Source: JBFKMV01 sp041629655 (lineage in GTDB: Bacteria; Acidobacteriota; Polarisedimenticolia; Polarisedimenticolales; Polarisedimenticolaceae). Taken from it: DNA of 14,413 nucleotides. Made by a program: the position numbers and the translations under genes. Positions 1-7,268 of this stretch are shown here, piece by piece. Under the pieces are notes generated by a model. The model was not told the DNA's origin, did no database searches, and saw only the letters and a list, made by a program, of their open reading frames with translations. The first letter of the stretch is position 1. Every line of letters starts with the position of its first letter. The DNA lies in the NCBI GenBank assembly GCA_041629655.1, contig JBFKMV010000134.1, positions 1-14,413 on the forward strand. The letters run 5' to 3'.

Positions 1-2
1 GC

Positions 3-536
3 CAGCTGCGGGAGATGTTCGGCGGCCTGGTCAGCCGGATGTTCACCTTCGCATCCGGTCACGGCACGTTGATGATCTGGATCACCGGGCTGGCGGCCGC
101 GGCGGCGCTGACCTTCTTCGTCGTCAAGTTCATCGCCCCGCTGTTCGAAGCTCCCGTCCGCACCGTGCGTGCGCGACGCGAATCCGCGCGGTCGGAAGTC
201 GAGCCGGACCGCGATCCGCGGGAGTTGCTCACGCTGGCCGACCGTGAGCTGAAGGCCGGGCGGGCCGTTCGCTCGATCAAGCTGCTCGAGCAGGCGGCGA
301 TCCTGGCCCTGATCCGGCGGGCGCTGCTGCCGGGCCGGCCGGGACTGACCGACCTGGAGAGCGTCGGGCTGTTGCGCGATCGCGGCCCCGCCGCCGTGCG
401 CGAGGACTTCGAGGCGCTGACCGCGCTCCATGAGCGGCTGGTCTACGCGGGGCGCAGCGCCGACGCGGAGCACCTGGTGCGCGCCAGGGAGCTGGCCGGG
501 AGGATCGTGCAGCCGCCCGAGGAGCAGGCCGCGTGA
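3..536 (+). CDS. DUF4129-type membrane protein, C-terminal part (5' end outside window)
   Basis: The frame is open to the left edge, so the gene probably starts upstream. The first ATG in frame, at 15, has a GGGAG directly against it, too close to serve as a ribosome site. Counting from that ATG, one membrane segment lies at about residues 18-42. A charged linker follows, then a helical domain at about 75-165 with the DUF4129 pattern: a leucine-rich helix around LLEQAAILALIRRAL, an LTDLES turn, and a closing helix containing LHERLVYAG. In this family the domain sits in the cytoplasm behind membrane spans; its biochemical role is unknown. The stop overlaps the GTG of the next gene (GTGA), so the two are probably translationally coupled. 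The link to MoxR/DUF58 genes downstream supports the call. The family match is by pattern only. Confidence 0.75.
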   Translation, partial: QLREMFGGLVSRMFTFASGHGTLMIWITGLAAAAALTFFVVKFIAPLFEAPVRTVRARRESARSEVEPDRDPRELLTLADRELKAGRAVRSIKLLEQAAILALIRRALLPGRPGLTDLESVGLLRDRGPAAVREDFEALTALHERLVYAGRSADAEHLVRARELAGRIVQPPEEQAA

Positions 537-1724
537 GGAGCCGGGTCGCGTTCGCGGGAGTGGCGCTGCTGATCCTGATGGCGCTCGGCGCGCTGCTGGG
601 CGCGCTGCTCGGGTCCGCCTCGCGCGCGCGCTTCCCGAGCAGCTTCGCCGGCGAGCCCGAGGGGCTGATGGCGTTCCGCCGGTTGCTGCAGGAGCTCGAG
701 GTTCCGACCGCGACGCTCAAGCGACCGTGGCACAAGCTCGACCCCGCGACGGGCGTGCTGGTGGTGGCGACTCCGCTCCAGCGGCCCGTGGCGCGCCGGG
801 AGCGCCAGGCGCTGGCGGAGTGGATCGCCGACGGCGGGGCGCTGCTGGTCGTGGACGACGCGACGGCCGTGGAGGCGACGCTGCTGCTGGACGAGCTGCT
901 GCTCGAAGCGGGCCTCGACCGCGCCGCGCCGCTACCCGAGCTGGACCTGCAGACGTTCCTCCCGGGCCGGCCCGGAACGACGGCCGCGGACGGCACCGCG
1001 GCGCGGCCTTCGGGAACCGAGCTGGACCCGATCACGCTCCACGCCGGGGGCGGATTTCGCGGCCGCTTCCGGGGCCTGCCGCTGGCGGTGCGGGGTGAAG
1101 GCGGCACGGTCGCGGCGGAGGCCTCGCTGGGCGCGGGTAGAATCGTGCGCGTGCTCGGTCCGCTGCTGGCCAACGATCGCCTGACGGAGGGCGACAACCT
1201 CGAGCTCGGGTTGCGGCTGGTGCACGATCTGCGCGGCGACGGGACGGTCGTGTTCGACGAGTTTCACCACGGCTACGGAGGGGTCCTGGCCGGCTTTCGC
1301 GAGATCGAGCGCTCGGCGATCGCGTGGGCGCTGGTGCAGGCCGTGGTCGTGACGGCGCTCTACGGGTTCGCCCGCGGCGTTCGCTTCGGACCGCCGCGAC
1401 TGCTTCCGCCGCGGCACCGCCGCTCGAGCCTCGAGTTCGTGCACTCGATGGCCTCGCTGTACCGCCGCGGCGGCCACCGACGACAGATGCTGGGGCGGAT
1501 GCTGGAACGCTTCCGGCGCGAGGCCCGCGCGCGGTGGGGCCTCGAGGAGCAGCTGGCGTCGCCGGCGCTCGCGCGCGCGGTGGCGCGCCGCGCCGGTCTG
1601 CCACCCGAGCGTGTCGCCGAAACGCTGGAGCGGGTCGAGCTGGCCGCGGCCGGGCCGCGGCTCGGCGAGCGCGAGCTCCTGGAGCTGGCGCGGGAGCTGG
1701 ACCGACTGGAACGGGAGGTGTTCG

Positions 1725-1747
<23 letters not shown>
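533..1747 (+). CDS. DUF4350 domain-containing membrane protein
   Basis: This 404-residue protein starts with GTG inside the stop codon of the gene before it. A hydrophobic N-terminal segment (about residues 5-27) is followed by a soluble domain with the DUF4350 layout: an SSFAGEPEGLMAFRRLL region near 36-52, a strand ending GALLVVDDA (102-110), NLELGLRLV near 222-230, and FDEFHHGY at 241-248. A second membrane segment lies at about 262-282. It leads into a basic, cytoplasmic-looking tail rich in Arg and Glu (about 290-400) that is predicted helical. Such proteins resemble GATase-like ligand-binding folds held outside the membrane between two spans, but no activity is known. Its place between a DUF4129 protein and a MoxR ATPase is the usual one for the family. 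Its 3' end overlaps the proposed moxR start by 23 nt. Confidence 0.85.
1713..1718 (+). promoter_or_regulatory. Ribosome binding site deciding the TTG start of moxR
   Basis: GGGAGG lies 6 nt before the TTG at 1725, inside the end of the DUF4350 gene. It is the only good Shine-Dalgarno match near the place where MoxR homology begins. It supports TTG rather than the far upstream GTG at 1611. Confidence 0.6.
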
Positions 1748-2701
<954 letters not shown>

Positions 2702-2705
<4 letters not shown>

Positions 2706-4009
2706 TCCCGACCGTCCGGCTGGCCGCGTTGGCGGCCCTGGGACTGCCGCTGCTGATGCTGGGGCTGCTCGGTCGCTCCGGGTTGTGGGTGGCGCTGGCC
2801 TACGACGGAGTGCTGCTGGCCGCGGTCGTGCTGGACCGGCTCGCGCTGGCGGACCCGGCGCGGCTCGGCGCCGACCGCGGCAAGCCGCTGCGCTGGGTGC
2901 AGGGGCGTACCGCGGCGGTGCGGCTGGGGCTCCGTTGGTCCGGGGGCCGGCGCGGTCTGTTGTCGCTGAAGGACCTCCCCCCGCCGGCGTTCGCCGCGAG
3001 CGGCGAGCAGTTCCGCGTGGCGCTGGGCGATCAGGAGAGCCTGGAGGTGGTCTACGACGTGACGCCGGGCGAGCGCGGCTACCACGACTTCGGCCCGCTG
3101 GTGGTGCGGACCAACGGGCCGCTCGGGTTGCTCCAGCGCCAGGCGGTGCTCGATCTGCGCGAACGCGTGCGCGTCTATCCGGACCTGGTCTCGCTCACGG
3201 CACGCGAGGCCGCGCTGGTGATCACGACCCGGCACGCCGGCGTCAGGCGCGGGCGGCTGCAGGGCGAGGGCAGGGAGTTCCATCAGCTCCGCGACTACGC
3301 GCCCGGTGACGACGTGCGTCTTCTGGACTGGAAGGCGTTCGCGCACCGCGGGCGGCCCACCGTGCGCGACTATCGCGTCGAACGGAACCAGCGCGTGCTG
3401 CTGCTGATCGATGCCGGGCGATTGATGACCGCGCGAGTGGCGGACCGGCTGCGCTTCGACTGGGCGGTCCAGGCCGCCGGACGGCTGGCCCGCGTGGTGC
3501 TGGCGTTCGGAGACTCGGTGGGGCTGGCGTTCTTCTCCCGCGAGCTGGACCGCTACCTGCCGCCGGGCAAGGGGCCGGGGCACCTGTCCCGGGTCGCCGA
3601 TTTGCTGAGCGAGGCCGAGCCGACCTCCGACGAGCCCGACCTCGGTCGCGCGCTGCGCGGCCTGCTGCGAAGCAACCCGCGGCGGACGCTGGTCGTGCTG
3701 TTCACCGAGATCGCCGATCCACGCGCGGCCGCCGCCGCCGAGCGCCACGTCGGCGCGCTGGCGCCGCGCCACCTGGGCCTGGTGGTCAGCCTGGCCGACG
3801 CCGACCTGGAGGCCGAGCGCGACCTGGCGCTCGCGGCGCCGGAAGACGTCTACCGCCGCGTGGCGGCCGACGAGCTGTGGCAGGACTCCCGGCGTACGGT
3901 GCGGGCGCTCGAGGCGCGCGGGGCCCTGGTGGTGCGCGCGCGCGCGGACGCGCTGGCCGCCGACACCGTGGAACGCTACCTGGAGGTCAAGCGTCGCGGG
4001 CGCCTCTGA
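2702..4009 (+). CDS. DUF58 domain-containing protein
   Basis: This 435-residue protein starts at a GTG overlapping the moxR stop (GTGA). Two hydrophobic segments at about residues 4-22 and 26-44 should hold it in the inner membrane. The DUF58 signature is clear: REFHQLRDYAPGDDVRLLDW at 191-210, then a conserved Glu in YRVERNQRV (224-232), leading into a von Willebrand-like strand LLLIDAGRLM (233-242). The metal-site motif DxSxS of true vWA domains reads DAGRL, so metal-dependent adhesion is not expected. MoxR/DUF58 pairs are a standing association. This protein is probably the membrane-side adaptor or substrate of the ATPase encoded just before it. It is the last + strand gene of the cluster and its 3' end overlaps the convergent SpoIIM gene by 23 bp. 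Confidence 0.92.
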
Positions 4010-4964
4010 GCCGCGGCAGCAGCGGCCCGAGCAACCAGGCCCAGAACCCGAGACACAGCGCGACCCCGAGCAGGATCCGCAGCGCGCCGGGGATCTGCTC
4101 CACCGGAGAGATGAACGCCTCCACCGGCCCGGCGATCAACAGCGCCGGGATCGCGGCGCCGGCCACCAGCAACCCCTCCAGGGCGCCGTGGCGAAAGCCG
4201 GCCAGCCGCGTGCGGTCGCCCGGGTGCAGCCAGCCGTCGAAGACCACCAGCCCCCCGGCGCCGGCGACGAGGATCGCCGAGATCTCGATCAGCCCGTGGG
4301 TCAGCACGAACGGCAGGAAGCGGGACATCAGGTCGTACTCGGCGCACAGCGTCATCACGGCGCCCAGGATCAGCCCGTTGAGGAACAGGATCAGCGCGGG
4401 CGCGATGCCGGTGCAGCCGACGGTGTAGACCAACAGCGCGACGGAGATGTTGTTGGTCAGCAGCTGCGCCGACGCGATCGACTGCGGAATCACGCTGAAC
4501 ACGTTCTCGATCCAGTACTCGCCGTCCTGGAGACGCTCGATGAACTGCTGGCCGAGCACCATCGCCGCGAACGACTCGTCGGCCAGGGTCGCCAGCGCGG
4601 CCAGCAGGGTGGCCGAGAAGAAGATCAGACCCGACGCGAACAGTGCGCCGGTGTGCCGGCACGCCGCCTCGGGAATCACCCGGAACAGCTCCCGCGCCGC
4701 CTGCCGCAGGCCGCGGCGGGGCGCCCGGTACACGGCGTTGTGCGAGCGCAACGCGAGGTCGTTGAGGAACTCGACCACCCGGGCATCGCCGTAGGCCGTG
4801 CGGGCGGCGGCCAGATCGGCCGCCACCTTGCGGTGCAAGGCGCCGAGCTGCCGCAGCTCGTGCGGCGAGAGCGAGGCCAGGCCGTGCCGCGTTGCGCGGC
4901 CGACGTAACCCTGGAGCTCTTCCCAGTCGGCCCGGTTCTCGGCGACGAACTGTCGCGGGTCCAT
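3987..4964 (-). CDS. SpoIIM/DUF95-family integral membrane protein
   Basis: This 325-residue protein has a soluble N-terminal helical part (about 1-100) that begins MDPRQFVAENRADWEEL. Several membrane spans follow from about residue 103. The family hallmarks are LFLNGLILGAV (193-203), THGLIEISAILVAGAGGL (222-239) and IAGPVEAFISP (277-287). It is named after the Bacillus stage II sporulation protein M, but members are widespread in non-sporulating bacteria, so no role in sporulation is implied. The ATG shares one base with the stop of the RDD gene (TGATG), which marks a two-gene operon. A longer upstream frame (to 5537) is only antisense shadow of the RDD gene. The paired presence with RDD, DUF58 and MoxR genes suggests a shared envelope function, which is inference. 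Confidence 0.9.
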   Translation of the reverse strand: MDPRQFVAENRADWEELQGYVGRATRHGLASLSPHELRQLGALHRKVAADLAAARTAYGDARVVEFLNDLALRSHNAVYRAPRRGLRQAARELFRVIPEAACRHTGALFASGLIFFSATLLAALATLADESFAAMVLGQQFIERLQDGEYWIENVFSVIPQSIASAQLLTNNISVALLVYTVGCTGIAPALILFLNGLILGAVMTLCAEYDLMSRFLPFVLTHGLIEISAILVAGAGGLVVFDGWLHPGDRTRLAGFRHGALEGLLVAGAAIPALLIAGPVEAFISPVEQIPGALRILLGVALCLGFWAWLLGPLLPRLRGARDA

Positions 4965-5743
4965 CACGTCGAGCCCTCGCCGCGGTACGCCGCGTCCACC
5001 CGGACCAGGAACCCTTCGTCGTCCGCTCCGCGCAGGGCGTCCGAGAGCCGCCCGCGCTCGGCGAGCCGTTCCCGGAGCAGGCGCGCCAGCGCGCCGCCGA
5101 TGCGCCGCCGGGACTCCGGCTCCAGCTCGTCGCGGCGGACCAGGAAATCGCGCAACAGCTCGAACTCCTCCAGCGTCAGCTCCGGCCCCGCCGCGGACGC
5201 CGGGTCTCCGGCGTCGGGAGCGTAGCCCATCTCGCGCAGGTCCTCGAACCCCAGCGTGCGCTCGCGCACGACCACCGTTCCCGCGGCCAGGTCGCCGATG
5301 CGTTGGTGGCGGCGGCTGAACAGCATCACGGGAACCCCGAACGGCAGCAACAGCAGCGGCATGTCCACGATCGGGCGCAGGAAGTTGCGGATCAGCGCCT
5401 CGGGCCAGGCGATCGGGTAGCCTCCGACCCGTTGCACCCGCAGGTCGAGCGCGCGCTTGCCCGGTGTCTGCCCGGACCACACGGCCTCGAACGTCGCGAA
5501 GTAAAACCACTGCAGCAGGAAGTTGGAGATCCACCACAGCGCCACGGCCCAGCCCCGGAAGATCTGTCCGGCCGCCAGCATCGCGAAGAACGTCGCGATG
5601 AAGACCACCAGCAGCAGCAGCGAGTCGAGCACGAAGGCCAGGGCGCGGGAGCCGACGTCCGCCAGATCGACGTCGAGGTCCACCCGCTCGGGGGTCTCCA
5701 GCGTGTCCCGGCCGTGGACCTGGGTTGTGGACATCGCGTGCAT
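4964..5743 (-). CDS. RDD-family membrane protein with acidic/basic C-terminal tail
   Basis: This is a protein of up to 259 residues. The RDD domain spans about 28-162: SRALAFVLD (R33 and D40) opens the first membrane span, GQTPGKRALDLRV (91-103) lies before a second hydrophobic block, and QRIGDLAAGTVVV (147-159) closes the domain. A charged, probably helical tail (about 165-259) extends into the cytoplasm. Some RDD proteins have been linked to ion transport or membrane protein insertion, but no general role is known. The first ATG (5743) directly follows a TAGAAT box, so the ATG at 5734 may be the real start of a leaderless message; the two differ by three residues. The stop codon overlaps the SpoIIM start by one base. 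Its promoter must lie in the short region shared with the divergent PAS-GGDEF-PilZ gene. Confidence 0.9.
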   Translation of the reverse strand: MHAMSTTQVHGRDTLETPERVDLDVDLADVGSRALAFVLDSLLLLVVFIATFFAMLAAGQIFRGWAVALWWISNFLLQWFYFATFEAVWSGQTPGKRALDLRVQRVGGYPIAWPEALIRNFLRPIVDMPLLLLPFGVPVMLFSRRHQRIGDLAAGTVVVRERTLGFEDLREMGYAPDAGDPASAAGPELTLEEFELLRDFLVRRDELEPESRRRIGGALARLLRERLAERGRLSDALRGADDEGFLVRVDAAYRGEGST

Positions 5744-5747
5744 TCTA
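5742..5747 (-). promoter_or_regulatory. Possible -10 box for the RDD-spoIIM pair
   Basis: On the minus strand TAGAAT lies at 5747-5742 and overlaps the first ATG of the RDD gene. A normal initiation distance would place the transcript start near 5735, next to the ATG at 5734. No convincing -35 element is visible about 17 bp upstream. This is inferred from sequence similarity only. Confidence 0.3.
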
Positions 5748-5796
5748 GCCCCGGAATATGGACCGAAACCGGCCTGCAGGAATATAAGTATCCGGG

Positions 5797-5825
5797 TTGC
5801 CGGGGCCCACCGCGGGACCTAGATT
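5797..5825 (+). promoter_or_regulatory. Sigma-70-like promoter for the PAS-GGDEF-PilZ gene
   Basis: TTGCCG (5797-5802) and TAGATT (5820-5825) are separated by exactly 17 bp. They lie about 20 bp before the ATG, so transcription would start near 5832. A further AT-rich word, TATAAG at 5783-5788, stands upstream in a GC-rich setting and could be an alternative -10 or part of the divergent control region. Confidence 0.45.
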
Positions 5826-5832
5826 CCGCCCC

Positions 5833-5837
5833 GGAGG
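5833..5837 (+). promoter_or_regulatory. Ribosome binding site fixing the GGDEF-PilZ start
   Basis: GGAGG lies 8 nt before the ATG at 5846. It selects this ATG over the open frame that continues upstream to 4892, which lies antisense to the RDD and SpoIIM genes and has no recognisable protein features. Confidence 0.7.
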
Positions 5838-5845
5838 TCACGCCG

Positions 5846-7120
5846 ATGACAACGCCAATCGCCCGTCAGCAATCAATTCCGCGACCGCAGGTCGAGACCG
5901 GATCCCTGATCGTGGACCGGACCGGCAGCGTCCTGGGCTTCGACCAGGGCCTGGAGTTTTTGACCGGCTGGCAGGCGGCCGAGGTCGTCGGCCATCGCAA
6001 GAAGCTCGAGCGGGTGCTGGAAGCCACCGCGGAGGCCGAGCGGCAGATCATCGCGGTCCCGCTGTTCGAGGGCCGGCTGGCCACGGCCGCCTCCGGGTCG
6101 GCGGCGCAGCAGCTGCGCTTCAACTGCCGCGACGGCAGCTCGCTGCTCGCCGAGGTGGCGATCGAGCGACTTTCCGGGACCGGCGAGCGGAAGCTGGTCA
6201 AGGTGCTGCGCGTGCTGGCGCGGACCGCCCCGTCGATTCCGCTCGGAGACACCAAGAGCGTCGACGACCTGACCGGGCTGCTCGACCGCAACGGCTTCGT
6301 GCGCCGGCTGACGGAGGACCTCGCGCGGGCCGCCGAGCGCTCGCGTCCGCTGGCGCTGATCGTGGCCGACGTCGACCACCTGCGCAACGTCAACGACGCG
6401 CTGGGGCACGCGCGCGGCGACGAGGTGCTGCGCAAGCTGGCGGGGATCCTGCGCGTGACCTTCGGCGACGAGACGCGCACCGCGCGCCTGATGGACGACG
6501 AGTTCGCGGTGATCATGACCAACGCCGGCCGCGGCGACGCCCGCCAGCTGGCCGCGTCGCTGCGCAGCTCGATCGAGCAGTTCCGGTTTTTCGACCGCAG
6601 GACGCTGGAGTCGGCGCCGCGGATCACGCTGAGCATCGGCGCGGCCTCGTTCCCCGCCGACGCCGACACGACCGACGACCTGATGGACCGCGCCTACGAC
6701 GCGCTGGACGAGGCGCGCTCGCTGGGCCGCAATCGGGTGTGGTGCTACGTGCGGCGCCCGCGCGTGCCGGTGGAGATGCCGGTGTACTTCGACGCCGTCG
6801 ACTCGCTGCTGGTCGGATACAGTCGCGATCTCTCGCCGAGCGGGATCTTCGTCCAGACCGCCGAGCCGATGGAGATCGGGATGCGCTGCGCGCTGACGTT
6901 CCGGTTGCCGGGGCAGGAGGGGTGCGTGCACGTGATCGGCCGGGTGGTCCGCTGCGTGCCCTCCAACCCGGGGCAGTCCGACGAGGAGATCCGCATCCCC
7001 GGCATGGGGCTGGAGTTCGAGCGGTTCGGCGGCCCGACCGACCGCTCCGCGATCGAGAGCTACCTGCACCAGAACGAGAGCGCCACACTGAGACCCGAGA
7101 CCGGCCTGATGAGTCTCTGA
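5846..7120 (+). CDS. PAS-like / degenerate GGDEF / PilZ signalling protein
   Basis: This 424-residue cytoplasmic protein has no membrane segment. A PAS-like sensor domain covers about 20-126, a GGDEF domain about 140-300 and a PilZ domain about 302-408. The GGDEF domain keeps the metal-binding and base-contacting positions D175, N183 and D192 in DVDHLRNVNDALGHARGD. The signature itself is MDDEF (216-220) instead of GGDEF, the usual lysine of the FK pair is R180, and the inhibitory RxxD site is missing. Diguanylate cyclase activity is therefore doubtful; GTP or c-di-GMP sensing is more likely. The PilZ domain has RRPR at 303-306, one residue shorter than the usual RxxxR, and an intact DLSPSG (328-333). 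Its body resembles the PilZ variant expanded in Myxococcus. It stands alone with its own promoter, divergent from the RDD gene. Function as a c-di-GMP-linked regulator is inferred. Confidence 0.88.
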   Translation: MTTPIARQQSIPRPQVETGSLIVDRTGSVLGFDQGLEFLTGWQAAEVVGHRKKLERVLEATAEAERQIIAVPLFEGRLATAASGSAAQQLRFNCRDGSSLLAEVAIERLSGTGERKLVKVLRVLARTAPSIPLGDTKSVDDLTGLLDRNGFVRRLTEDLARAAERSRPLALIVADVDHLRNVNDALGHARGDEVLRKLAGILRVTFGDETRTARLMDDEFAVIMTNAGRGDARQLAASLRSSIEQFRFFDRRTLESAPRITLSIGAASFPADADTTDDLMDRAYDALDEARSLGRNRVWCYVRRPRVPVEMPVYFDAVDSLLVGYSRDLSPSGIFVQTAEPMEIGMRCALTFRLPGQEGCVHVIGRVVRCVPSNPGQSDEEIRIPGMGLEFERFGGPTDRSAIESYLHQNESATLRPETGLMSL

Positions 7121-7151
7121 AAAACCTGCTCCGCGGCGCGGCCGGCTCGCC

Positions 7152-7157
7152 TATAAT
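7152..7157 (+). promoter_or_regulatory. Consensus -10 box before the small membrane protein and symporter
   Basis: A perfect TATAAT stands in otherwise very GC-rich sequence, with only nine bases between it and the ATG at 7167. The transcript would start at about 7164-7166, leaving almost no leader. No good -35 element is seen at 16-18 bp. It probably drives the small ORF and the symporter. Confidence 0.5.
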
Positions 7158-7166
7158 CGGCGGCCT

Positions 7167-7268
7167 ATGCCGCGCTGGACCATCCTCTGGGTCGTCGGCT
7201 CCTGGATCGTGCTCGCCGTGCTGACCCTGCTGGCCTACCGGTTCAACCGGGACCGGGGCCACGATTGA
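7167..7268 (+). CDS. 33-residue single-span membrane protein coupled to a symporter
   Basis: The ORF reads MPRWTILWVVGSWIVLAVLT through about residue 20, continues the membrane span to residue 24, and ends in a basic tail RFNRDRGHD. A single hydrophobic helix (about 5-24) with three arginines after it suggests a C-terminus in the cytoplasm. It sits nine bases after a TATAAT box, and its TGA overlaps the TTG start of the sodium:solute symporter (TTGA), an arrangement expected for translational coupling. Small membrane proteins next to SSS-family symporters are known from other bacteria and archaea and may act as accessory subunits. I do not recognise this sequence as a member of a named family. 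The overlap, the promoter position and the clean membrane helix argue that it is real, but only expression or conservation would prove it. Confidence 0.65.
   Translation: MPRWTILWVVGSWIVLAVLTLLAYRFNRDRGHD

Noticed and set aside
1136..1153. TAGAAT followed by GTG codons, resembling the other -10/start arrangements
   Set aside because: It lies within the conserved coding part of the DUF4350 gene (AGRIVRVLG), and no separate downstream frame with protein features starts there.
1611..1724. GTG start giving a longer MoxR
   Set aside because: The extra residues are compositional shadow of the DUF4350 coding sequence and have no MoxR similarity; TTG 1725 has the ribosome site.
4010..4017. GCCGCGGC palindrome near the convergent gene ends as a terminator
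   Set aside because: It has no loop and no T-run on either strand, and such short palindromes are frequent by chance at this base composition.
4965..5537. N-terminal extension of the SpoIIM frame
   Set aside because: It overlaps the RDD gene in another frame on the same strand; family homology begins at MDPRQF, and the TGATG junction fixes the start.
4892..5845. Long open + strand extension upstream of the GGDEF-PilZ gene
   Set aside because: It lies antisense to the RDD and SpoIIM genes, has low-complexity Arg/Gln-rich translation without domains, and the GGAGG before ATG 5846 marks the start.
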